DNA from: Cyanobacteria bacterium OH_CFB_184
GTDB taxonomy: Bacteria; Cyanobacteriota; Vampirovibrionia; Gastranaerophilales; Gastranaerophilaceae
Assembly (NCBI GenBank): GCA_023414155.1
Contig: JAEZOG010000290.1
Coordinates: forward strand, 1 to 5,640
Direction of reading: 5' to 3'
DNA: 5,640 nt
Position numbers and translations under genes: made by a program. Shown here piece after piece: positions 1 to 5,378 of the stretch (within the stretch, counting starts at the first letter, position 1; each line of letters opens with the position of its first letter). The notes under the pieces are model-generated. The model saw only the letters and a list, made by a program, of their open reading frames with translations. It searched no databases and was not told where the DNA came from.

Positions 1-766
1 CATAGCGAATTCTATAGCAGAAATAGCTAACGTAGTAGTACCAGGCAACGCACCATTTGTTGGGAGCAGTGCTTTTGCCCACAAAGCAGGTATTCACGCA
101 AGCGGAGTGAGAAAAAACTCTCAAACATACGAACACATTACACCTGAAACCATTGGAAATACAAGAAAGATTTTAATAAGCGATCAAGCAGGTGCCGCTT
201 CTATAAAAGAAAAAATAGAACATTTAAGAATTGTAAAAACAATCCAAGAGCAAGATATTCCAAAAGTTATTGATAAAATTAAAAAACTTGAATGGAAAGG
301 TTTTGCATACGAAGGAGCAGAAGCTTCATTTGAGCTTCTAATTATGAAAACTCTTGAACAAATGCCTAAATACTTTGAGATATTAGGTTTTAGAGTCATT
401 GGCGATACTTCCATAGAAAACTTTAAATCAACGATAATAACTGAAGCATCAGTAAAATTAAAAATAAATGATGAAATATTCCATACTGTATCTGAAGGTG
501 AAGGTCCCGTAAATGCCCTTGACAAGGCTCTTAGAAAAGCACTTGCACCTATATATCCACAAGTTACATCATATAGACTACACGACTTTAAGGTAAGGAT
601 TCTCGATGGATCAGTCGGAACAGCCGCTCAAGTTAGAGTAAACATAGAAACTACCGACGGATTTAATAAATGGGACACTGTAGGTGTCAGCGAAAACATA
701 ATAGAAGCCTCTTATATCGCTATTGTTGACAGTATTCTATATGGACTGATGCTTCATCAAAAATAA
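1..766 (+). CDS. cimA: Citramalate synthase, C-terminal half (5' end outside window)
   Basis: The reading frame is already open at base 2 and ends with TAA at 764-766, giving 254 visible codons, roughly the last half of a protein usually a little over 500 residues long. CimA condenses pyruvate with acetyl-CoA to (R)-citramalate, the threonine-independent entry to isoleucine synthesis, in the cytoplasm. Visible signatures are HKAGIHASG (nt 80-106), followed by QTYEHITPETIGNTRK, the conserved linker after the TIM-barrel domain of the isopropylmalate/citramalate/homocitrate synthase family. The C-terminal LeuA-type regulatory domain starts near nt 430 and contains LDGSVGTAAQVRV and the CimA-typical TVGVSENIIEAS near the end. 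These last motifs favour CimA over LeuA. The catalytic N-terminus and true start are not visible. A GTG at 107 is an internal valine codon, not the start. Feedback by isoleucine on the C-terminal domain is known for the family but cannot be judged here. Confidence 0.9.
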   Translation, partial: IANSIAEIANVVVPGNAPFVGSSAFAHKAGIHASGVRKNSQTYEHITPETIGNTRKILISDQAGAASIKEKIEHLRIVKTIQEQDIPKVIDKIKKLEWKGFAYEGAEASFELLIMKTLEQMPKYFEILGFRVIGDTSIENFKSTIITEASVKLKINDEIFHTVSEGEGPVNALDKALRKALAPIYPQVTSYRLHDFKVRILDGSVGTAAQVRVNIETTDGFNKWDTVGVSENIIEASYIAIVDSILYGLMLHQK

Positions 767-841
767 ATTTTGACTTTTCAAAAAACATCCTTAATAAAAA
801 AGTAAGGTCGATGTTGTGTGTAAATTTTAATGTCAAATTTT
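765..841 (+). terminator. Nested imperfect inverted repeat after cimA, possible 3' end structure
   Basis: Two nested stems directly follow the cimA stop codon. The outer arms are AAATTTTGAC (765-774) and GTCAAATTT (832-840), paired with one bulged T. The inner arms are AACATC+CTTA (784-793) and TAAG+GATGTT (803-806 and 810-815), separated by a 3-nt bulge. There is no clean T-tract after either stem, so this is not a classical intrinsic terminator. It could be a weak terminator, a 3' stabilising structure, or chance pairing in AT-rich DNA. Confidence 0.3.
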
Positions 842-858
842 ACAAAGGTTATTAAAAA

Positions 859-945
859 GTTAACTTATTTGTAACAAAACTTTATAATTTTAATTCAGAA
901 ATTAAAGTTTTCCTTTATACGAGCCGATATACATAATAAGTTAAC
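859..945. repeat. 11-bp inverted repeat flanking the promoter of the 308-residue gene
   Basis: GTTAACTTATT at 859-869 and its exact reverse complement AATAAGTTAAC at 935-945 are separated by 65 nt. The left arm overlaps the proposed -35 box; the right arm lies in the proposed 5' untranslated region, just upstream of the ribosome binding site. The left arm sits inside a perfect palindrome, AAGTTAACTT (857-866). This arrangement would fit a pair of binding sites for one regulator, but no regulator is identified and the sites are AT-rich. Confidence 0.35.
860..888 (+). promoter_or_regulatory. Sigma-70-type promoter for the 308-residue gene
   Basis: A perfect -10 box TATAAT (883-888) lies 17 nt downstream of TTAACT (860-865), which matches the -35 consensus at 4 of 6 positions. 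Transcription would begin near 895 and leave a leader of about 75 nt before the ATG at 970. The spacer contains the near-palindrome TTTGTAACAAA (868-878). The position and the perfect -10 make this the best promoter in the window. Confidence 0.55.
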
Positions 946-955
946 AACAATAATC

Positions 956-960
956 GGAGG
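956..960 (+). promoter_or_regulatory. Strong ribosome binding site GGAGG
   Basis: GGAGG ends 9 nt before the ATG at 970. It is the strongest Shine-Dalgarno match in the window and fixes the start of the 308-residue protein. It also suggests high expression. Confidence 0.75.
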
Positions 961-969
961 CAAACCATT

Positions 970-1896
970 ATGGGAATGGCTGCATCACAGGCAAGATTTC
1001 TAGGATTAACAGCGAGAAAGACTAATACAGAGTACGAAGGTCAACAAGTAAACCAACAACGTACAGCTTTAGCTAATGAGAGTTCTGGATTATTTAATAA
1101 AATGTTGACACTTCAAGTGCCAATTCCGCCTGATACTAACAACTATTACAATATGAGATATACATATTCTTATGGTTCAGAAAACTATGAGATTACTAAC
1201 TATAGCGCTTCTTCAAGTACTAGTGGTGCATATGATGTTACTGTAAAACACTCTATTACAGCTGATAAAGCTTACAAGCAAAATGTGGACAATATCACAT
1301 TGAGTAAAGATGCAACAACTGGCGAATGGAAAATCAACGTTGGTAGCGCAAACTCTGCATTAACACCAGAAAACAAACCAAACTTAGCTACAGAAATGGG
1401 CTTAAGCAACGCTAACTTCTACTCATTCAAAGATGCATCTAACAATAATTATTATATTAATGAAGATGATTTCAAAACATATACTCAAAATGGAACTAAT
1501 GACTACACTGGTTCAATAACAGATTACTACTACAAATCAACAACTAGTGCAGAATACAAAACTCTAAACGGTGTTAGCTTCGCAGTTGACTCAAACGGAA
1601 GTTTCACAAAAATAATAGTTCCAGGTCAAGGTGAAATGACTCTTACTACTGAAAACGTAAGAGATGACGCTGGATATGAAAATGCAATGAGAGTATACGC
1701 TCAAACTAAAGCTAACTATGACAGATCAATTTCTGATATCAACGCTCAAACAGAAATTATTCAACAACAAGACAGAACTCTTGAATTAAGACTAAAACAA
1801 CTAGATACAGAACAAAGCGCTCTTCAAACAGAGTTAGAAGCTGTTACTAAGGTAATTGAAAAGAACATTGAATCAACATTCAAAACATTCGCATAA
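970..1896 (+). CDS. Uncharacterised Asn/Ser/Thr/Tyr-rich protein with helical ends, possibly a filament or surface protein
   Basis: This 308-residue protein has no function I can name. Residues 1-48 form a predicted helical N-terminus (MGMAASQARFLGLTARK, then a Gln/Asn-rich stretch), a start I associate with proteins of Gastranaerophilales. Residues 55-228 are rich in Asn, Ser, Thr and Tyr with short alternating strands, as in a beta-rich exposed domain. Residues about 235-300 are Gln/Glu/Leu-rich and should form a long helix or coiled coil (LELRLKQLDTEQSALQTELE). There is no cysteine and only one tryptophan. Helical termini around a variable, cysteine-free middle are the general plan of flagellar axial and type III-exported proteins, and the C-terminal coil loosely recalls the FliD end. 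I see no diagnostic motif for any of these, and no Sec signal peptide. It has its own promoter and a strong SD site, and precedes the Gly-rich gene at 1951 with a hairpin between. The ORF is well supported; the role is inference. Confidence 0.85.
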   Translation: MGMAASQARFLGLTARKTNTEYEGQQVNQQRTALANESSGLFNKMLTLQVPIPPDTNNYYNMRYTYSYGSENYEITNYSASSSTSGAYDVTVKHSITADKAYKQNVDNITLSKDATTGEWKINVGSANSALTPENKPNLATEMGLSNANFYSFKDASNNNYYINEDDFKTYTQNGTNDYTGSITDYYYKSTTSAEYKTLNGVSFAVDSNGSFTKIIVPGQGEMTLTTENVRDDAGYENAMRVYAQTKANYDRSISDINAQTEIIQQQDRTLELRLKQLDTEQSALQTELEAVTKVIEKNIESTFKTFA

Positions 1897-1914
1897 TACA
1901 TATGCGAATGTTTT
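1882..1914 (+). terminator. 14-bp perfect hairpin, intrinsic terminator containing the stop codon
   Basis: AAAACATTCGCATA (1882-1895) and TATGCGAATGTTTT (1901-1914) are exact reverse complements around the 5-nt loop ATACA. The core stem is 10 bp with an A4/T4 extension, so the four T residues can serve as a short U-tract. The 5' arm also encodes the last codons of the upstream gene, and its TAA stop (1894-1896) lies at the top of the stem. The short U-tract suggests partial termination, lowering transcription into the gene at 1951. Confidence 0.7.
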
Positions 1915-1939
1915 AACGGGAAGTAAATAAACACGAAAA

Positions 1940-1946
1940 AGGGAAG
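1940..1946 (+). promoter_or_regulatory. Ribosome binding site of the Gly-rich gene
   Basis: AGGGAAG ends 4 nt before the ATG at 1951. It is an imperfect purine-rich Shine-Dalgarno site, weaker than the GGAGG of the preceding gene. I see no separate strong promoter between the hairpin and this site. Confidence 0.45.
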
Positions 1947-1950
1947 ATAA

Positions 1951-2757
1951 ATGAGTTACAAAAATGATGGATTATTAGTTATTGCCAACAAGTTTGGAAG
2001 TGCTTCTTCTGATGCAAAAGCGGAGCTTTTCGAAACTTATGACAAACTAAGAGATTTAACCGTCAGTGGTCAAGCAACTGATGGTGGCGGTTTTGGTACT
2101 GCAGGTGGCTTCTTGTGGCAAGTCGCAAGAATGATTGCGCCAAGTTCATTTATGACCGTTATGGGTGGTAACAGCAGTATGAATATCCCTGGAACCTCCT
2201 ATTGGAGTCCGACTTCATCCTCAGGCACAGGTTCAACCTCTGCATTCGGCATAGGAAATCTTGGAAGCTATCCAGGTTTCCCAAGCGGCGCAGCTCCAGT
2301 ACTTTGGGGTTTTGGCTCAGACACAGGCGTTGCAACAGGCGGAGCTTCTGCACTTACAGCTGCTTCTGATATTGCAGGCATGGCCGGGATTAATGCAGCA
2401 GCATACGGAACAGGCGTTGCATCAGGGTTCGGATACGGAAACAACTGGGTATTACCAACTGCAGGAGTTATTTCTGGATGGGGCGGTATTATGCAAGCTA
2501 TGGCTCCATATCTTGGAACGTGTGGATTAGGTGCAACTGTTGCAGGTAACCTATTACAAGGTACAAGTAGTGCGGCATTGAGTGCCTACCAGAACGTTAC
2601 AGGTAGAATTCAAGCAAATGCTGATACAATTCTTTCAAATAGAGTTAAAAACATAGAAACTGTATGTAAGATGCTTGATACACAAGGTGATATTGTTAAA
2701 AAGATGTTAAAAGAATCTATCGAAGGCGACAGCAAATCAGCTCAAAACCTATCATAG
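1951..2757 (+). CDS. Uncharacterised Gly/Ala/Ser-rich protein with a nearly uncharged central region
   Basis: This 268-residue protein has no family I recognise. Residues 1-40 are polar and probably helical (DAKAELFETYDKLRDL). From residue 61 to 218 there is no Lys, Arg, His or Glu, and the only charged residues are Asp124 and Asp140. Residues 41-205 contain 37 glycines. Within this region, segments such as GVISGWGGIMQAMAPYLG (172-189) and the Gly/Ala stretch after it (192-203) are mildly hydrophobic and could enter or line a membrane. Residues 219-262 return to a charged amphipathic helix (RVKNIETVCKMLDTQGDIVKK). Cysteines are at 191 and 239. There is no N-terminal signal peptide. Base composition of the core is visibly more GC-rich than that of neighbouring genes, which follows from Gly and Ala codons. 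It lies 54 nt after the 308-residue gene with the terminator hairpin between, and its end overlaps the convergent radical SAM gene by 6 nt. A membrane-inserting, exported or assembly-forming role is possible but unproven. Confidence 0.8.
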   Translation: MSYKNDGLLVIANKFGSASSDAKAELFETYDKLRDLTVSGQATDGGGFGTAGGFLWQVARMIAPSSFMTVMGGNSSMNIPGTSYWSPTSSSGTGSTSAFGIGNLGSYPGFPSGAAPVLWGFGSDTGVATGGASALTAASDIAGMAGINAAAYGTGVASGFGYGNNWVLPTAGVISGWGGIMQAMAPYLGTCGLGATVAGNLLQGTSSAALSAYQNVTGRIQANADTILSNRVKNIETVCKMLDTQGDIVKKMLKESIEGDSKSAQNLS

Positions 2758-4041
2758 TTTGATTATGTCAAATATCTCTTTTGTAGAATAAATATCTTTA
2801 ATTACAAAAATATTACAATTAAGTTCTCTTTCCAAATCAGAAGTGCTGAGGCCATCTAAAAATTCATTAGAATACGGTCTCAGCATTACTGATGAAATGA
2901 TTAGATTTTCTACATTTTTGCCTTTTAATTGTTCAATCAAATCTTTAGCGCAAATCAATCCTGCTACATTTATATGTTCCCCCCAAAAATTACTTTTGAT
3001 GGGGATCACTTCAGCGCGCAATTTTTCAATTTTATTGAATTTTTCAGCAAACTTATTAAACACTGAAAAAGCAGAATAAGAAGTAGCAAAAGTTAAATTC
3101 AAATTTTTACTTAACTTTTTAGGCATTTTCTTTTTATTTTTTTCAAAATCATCAATAATCAGGCGTAATGAACCAACGCCATCTTCAATCTGCGAAAATC
3201 CTCCGTAATATTTAGCCTCAGGAATCTCCCTTCCAGCAAGCAAGAAAAATTCATCTGAGACACAAGCTAGATTTTTTTTGATTTTTTTATTAAATTTTTC
3301 AACTAAATCTATTGTTTCTTCAGCGATTTTAGCATCGACTAATTTTAGTTTTTCTTTTCTGTATTTCGTAACCCCAAGCGGGACAATAGCAACAGAATAT
3401 AGTACAGATTTAAACTTTGCTAAATCTGATAAAGTACGCTCAAGTTCAGCTCCGTCATTAAAGCCCGGACACAAGACAATTTGAGCATGGAAAGGAATGT
3501 CATTTTTTTTAAGCCAGGTTAATTCAGTTAATATTTTTGCTGCATTGGGATTTTTAAGCATTTTAACCCTTAAATCAGGATTTGTTGTATGAACTGAAAC
3601 GTACAAAGGTCCTAACTTTAAAGCAGAAATTCTGTTTTTGTCTTTTTCTGTGAGATTAGTCAACGTAACATAAGTTCCTTGAAGATATGAAAGTCTATAA
3701 TCATCATCTTTTACATATAAAGAATCTCTTAAACCTTTAGGCTGCTGGTCAACGAAGCAAAAAATACATTTATTTGTGCAAGGTTTGATTTTATCAAAGA
3801 TAGCGGATTCAAAAACGATTCCAAGCTCTTCATCAAAATCTTTTTCTATTTCGATAACTTCAATTTCACCATTAGCTTTTTTAATTTCTATTTCAAGCTC
3901 TTCAGATGCCATAATGAATTTATATTCGATGTAATCAGTCAGCTTAAATCCGTTGATTTTAAGCAACTCATCATTTTTTTCAAGCCCAAGTTCTTCTGCT
4001 ATAGACCCATCTATAACTTCACTAATTATTGCTGCCATCAT
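2752..4041 (-). CDS. PDZ / radical SAM / DUF512 protein
   Basis: This 429-residue protein matches the DUF512 family (also named putative FeS-containing cyanobacterial-specific oxidoreductase), conserved in Cyanobacteria and many Clostridia; its reaction is unknown. Residues 1-65 form a PDZ-like domain (ELGLEKNDELLKING). Residues 87-101 hold the radical SAM CxxxCxxC motif, PCTNKCIFCFVDQQP, with Cys88, Cys92 and Cys95 as ligands of the 4Fe-4S cluster. YLQGTYVTLTN (119-129) follows, as is usual in the family. The C-terminal DUF512 domain from about residue 220 contains FLLAGREIP and GGFSQIEDGVGSLR. The length is normal and all key cysteines are present. Two adjacent ATGs are possible starts (4041 and 4038). 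GAAGG at 4049-4045 is 3 nt from the first and 6 nt from the second, so the second (428 residues) may be used. The start overlaps the end of the upstream padR-type gene by 20 nt, which implies an operon with coupled translation. Confidence 0.93.
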   Translation of the reverse strand: MMAAIISEVIDGSIAEELGLEKNDELLKINGFKLTDYIEYKFIMASEELEIEIKKANGEIEVIEIEKDFDEELGIVFESAIFDKIKPCTNKCIFCFVDQQPKGLRDSLYVKDDDYRLSYLQGTYVTLTNLTEKDKNRISALKLGPLYVSVHTTNPDLRVKMLKNPNAAKILTELTWLKKNDIPFHAQIVLCPGFNDGAELERTLSDLAKFKSVLYSVAIVPLGVTKYRKEKLKLVDAKIAEETIDLVEKFNKKIKKNLACVSDEFFLLAGREIPEAKYYGGFSQIEDGVGSLRLIIDDFEKNKKKMPKKLSKNLNLTFATSYSAFSVFNKFAEKFNKIEKLRAEVIPIKSNFWGEHINVAGLICAKDLIEQLKGKNVENLIISSVMLRPYSNEFLDGLSTSDLERELNCNIFVIKDIYSTKEIFDIIKL

Positions 4042-4546
4042 TCGCCTTCAATATATTTACAAAATCTTGCAAATTAGCTATCTCTGTTATCATTTTTTTC
4101 AAGAGTTCTCTTTGGTAAAAATCATAATTTACAAATTCATCAGTCAATTTATTTTTAAGATCAATTCCGTAGAGTTCTATTTTTTTGCTAACATCGTTTA
4201 AAAATACAATTTTATCCTCAGCTGAAAGCATACTAATTGTAGCGAATCTCGATTGTAAGTGGTTATAAAACAGAGATGGATTTTCACTTATATCAGTAAA
4301 AAACAATTCCTTAAAATATTTTTTGCCCGCTTCTGTAATTGAATAGTAAGTGGATTTTTTCCCACCATCAGACATTCTTTCTATACATTGAACATATTTT
4401 TTTTCAAAAAGTCTCTTTAATGCCGGGTGTATTGTACCTAAGCTTGGTTTTGTAAAAGCACCGAAAAGTTCAATTATTTCTTTTCTGACAGAATAAATTG
4501 TTTTGGACTTATTATTTATTACAAAAAGTATTAAAATTTCAATCAT
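4022..4546 (-). CDS. PadR-family transcriptional regulator
   Basis: From the ATG at 4546 this is a 174-residue protein of the PadR family, dimeric winged-helix repressors that often respond to small toxic compounds. Residues 1-80 are the PadR domain: MIEILILFVI opens helix 1, SLGTIHPALKRLFEKKYV (35-52) is the recognition region, and GGKKSTYYSITEAGKKYF (61-78) is the wing, with the family-typical YYSITEAG. Residues 90-168 are helical and should form the C-terminal dimerisation or effector domain. A TTG at 4564 in frame would add six residues (18 nt), but family alignments normally begin at the MIE methionine. Neither start has a visible SD site. The gene overlaps the DUF512 gene by 20 nt, so they form one operon. 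It is divergent from the radical SAM gene at 4716. PadR repressors commonly control their own operon and divergent neighbours, which makes the inverted repeat at 4597-4643 a candidate target. Confidence 0.88.
   Translation of the reverse strand: MIEILILFVINNKSKTIYSVRKEIIELFGAFTKPSLGTIHPALKRLFEKKYVQCIERMSDGGKKSTYYSITEAGKKYFKELFFTDISENPSLFYNHLQSRFATISMLSAEDKIVFLNDVSKKIELYGIDLKNKLTDEFVNYDFYQRELLKKMITEIANLQDFVNILKANDGSNN
4045..4049 (-). promoter_or_regulatory. Ribosome binding site of the DUF512 gene, inside the padR-type gene
   Basis: On the minus strand, GAAGG precedes the tandem ATGATG start by 3 nt (first ATG) or 6 nt (second ATG). It lies within the last codons of the upstream regulator gene, consistent with translational coupling, and favours the second ATG. 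Confidence 0.5.
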
Positions 4547-4583
4547 AGTATTAAAATAACACAAAACAGAGAGTTTTGACTAG

Positions 4584-4592
4584 TTGTTACAA
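4584..4592 (-). promoter_or_regulatory. TTGTAACAA near-palindrome upstream of the padR-type gene
   Basis: Read in the direction of the regulator gene, this 9-mer is TTGTAACAA, with half-sites TTGT and ACAA around a central base. The identical 9-mer occurs at 869-877 in the promoter spacer of the 308-residue gene, in the same orientation relative to its gene. It lies about 40 bp from the proposed ATG. A shared regulator site is possible, but a short AT-rich word can recur by chance. Confidence 0.25.
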
Positions 4593-4596
4593 TCCA

Positions 4597-4643
4597 AAAA
4601 TCGTGAAACATCATAAAAATAATGGGATTTTTTTCACGATTTT
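4597..4643. repeat. Perfect 12-bp inverted repeat in the divergent promoter region, candidate operator
   Basis: AAAATCGTGAAA (4597-4608) and TTTCACGATTTT (4632-4643) are exact reverse complements separated by 23 nt. They lie between the divergent padR-type gene and the radical SAM gene at 4716. No transcript is expected to end here, so an operator is more likely than a terminator. Centre-to-centre spacing of the arms is 35 bp, which could place two dimers about three helical turns apart. A stem-loop in a leader RNA is the other reading. Confidence 0.5.
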
Positions 4644-4700
4644 AAAAGTTTTTTAAAATTTAGCTTGATTATCTAGTTATGATTGTGCAAAAATTAAATT

Positions 4701-4705
4701 AAGGA
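4701..4705 (+). promoter_or_regulatory. Ribosome binding site of the TatD-associated-type radical SAM gene
   Basis: AAGGA ends 10 nt before the ATG at 4716 and supports that start. A possible -10 box, TATGAT (4678-4683), lies upstream, but no convincing -35 partner is seen at 16-18 nt, so I do not call a promoter. Confidence 0.5.
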
Positions 4706-4715
4706 AAAATTTCAA

Positions 4716-5339
4716 ATGGATGATTGTAATTTAGTTTATTTATTAGATGGAAATGTATACATCAATGTTACAAATTTATGCACAAACGATTGCGTATTCT
4801 GTATTCGTGCAATAAAAGAAGATGTAGTCGGCACAAATTTATTCCTTAAAAATGAAAATATCAAAGTTCAAGATGTCATTGAACAACTTGATAAAATGAA
4901 AGACAACATAAATAAAGAGATTGTCTTCTGCGGATACGGTGAACCACTTATAAAACTAGATATAATCAAAGAAGTCGCCAAATACATAAAACAAACTTAT
5001 CCAAATACAATCGTGAGAATAAACACCAATGGACAGGCAAACCTAATACACAAAAGGAATATCGTGCCTGAACTTGTCGGACTGATAGATAAAATATCAG
5101 TAAGCTTAAATGCTGAAACTGAGGAACTATACAACCAGTTAGCCGTTCCTAGCTTCAAGAATGCATACGAAGCTGTTAAAGAGTTTATAAAAGAATGCGT
5201 AAAAAACGGAATAGACACAACAGCAACAATTGTAACAGGCTATAAAAATTACAAAGTTGACATTGAAAAATGCAAAGAAATTACCAAAAGTCTGGGCGCA
5301 AATTTCAGAGAACGCCCTTGGCTAGACAGCGGATATTAA
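4716..5339 (+). CDS. Radical SAM protein of the TatD-nuclease-associated type
   Basis: This 207-residue protein is a short radical SAM enzyme. The cluster-binding CxxxCxxC motif is NLCTNDCVFCIR, with Cys22, Cys26 and Cys29. FCGYGEPL (71-78) is the glycine-rich GGE-like SAM-binding motif, RINTNGQ (101-107) is beta-strand 4, and SVSLNAE (128-134) is the next conserved strand. The opening LDGNVYINVTNLCTN and the compact length match the family often named TatD family nuclease-associated radical SAM protein. The substrate is unknown. No cysteine-rich auxiliary cluster domain (SPASM or Twitch) follows. No tatD gene is visible in this window; the next gene, 39 nt downstream, is an acyl-CoA synthetase, probably co-transcribed. 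It is divergent from the PadR/DUF512 operon, so it may share its regulation. The radical SAM assignment is firm; the subfamily is from recall of its sequence pattern. Confidence 0.88.
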   Translation: MDDCNLVYLLDGNVYINVTNLCTNDCVFCIRAIKEDVVGTNLFLKNENIKVQDVIEQLDKMKDNINKEIVFCGYGEPLIKLDIIKEVAKYIKQTYPNTIVRINTNGQANLIHKRNIVPELVGLIDKISVSLNAETEELYNQLAVPSFKNAYEAVKEFIKECVKNGIDTTATIVTGYKNYKVDIEKCKEITKSLGANFRERPWLDSGY

Positions 5340-5364
5340 GTTATTTAAATTTTCTACATAATAC

Positions 5365-5371
5365 AGAAAGG
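5365..5371 (+). promoter_or_regulatory. Ribosome binding site of the acyl-CoA synthetase gene
   Basis: AGAAAGG ends 7 nt before the ATG at 5379 and fixes that start. The 39-nt gap after the preceding stop codon holds no hairpin or clear promoter, which suggests co-transcription with the radical SAM gene. Confidence 0.5.
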
Positions 5372-5378
5372 TAAAAAC

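Noticed and set aside
184..525. Minus-strand open frame of 113 codons inside cimA
   Set aside because: It lies wholly within the well-supported cimA frame, shows no family motif, and has no SD site that I see.
970..1896. Assignment of the 308-residue protein as flagellin, FlgL or FliD
   Set aside because: Only the general plan of helical ends and a cysteine-free middle is shared. None of the diagnostic flagellin or cap-protein motifs is visible, and no flagellar genes are adjacent.
2159..2530. Overlapping open frames on both strands inside the Gly-rich gene (minus 2159-2353, plus 2261-2530)
   Set aside because: Their translations are low-complexity Leu/Gln-rich products of the repetitive Gly/Ala/Ser codons read in other frames.
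2758..2772. Small hairpin TTTGA/TCAAA just past the end of the Gly-rich gene
   Set aside because: The 5-bp stem is weak, lies inside the DUF512 coding sequence, and has no T-tract after it, so it is not called a terminator.
2843..3484. Plus-strand open frames opposite the DUF512 gene (2843-3079 and 3278-3484)
   Set aside because: They are shadows of a gene whose radical SAM and DUF512 motifs are intact on the minus strand.
3953..4201. Plus-strand 82-codon hydrophobic open frame
   Set aside because: It spans the padR/DUF512 junction on the opposite strand. Its Phe/Ile-rich sequence is what antisense reading of Lys/Asn-rich genes produces.
4597..4643. Intrinsic terminator reading of the 12-bp inverted repeat
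   Set aside because: It lies between divergent genes where no transcript should end, and the 23-nt loop is long for an intrinsic terminator. An operator is the better reading.
4997..5218. Minus-strand 73-codon open frame inside the radical SAM gene at 4716
   Set aside because: It is antisense to an intact radical SAM gene and has no motif of its own.
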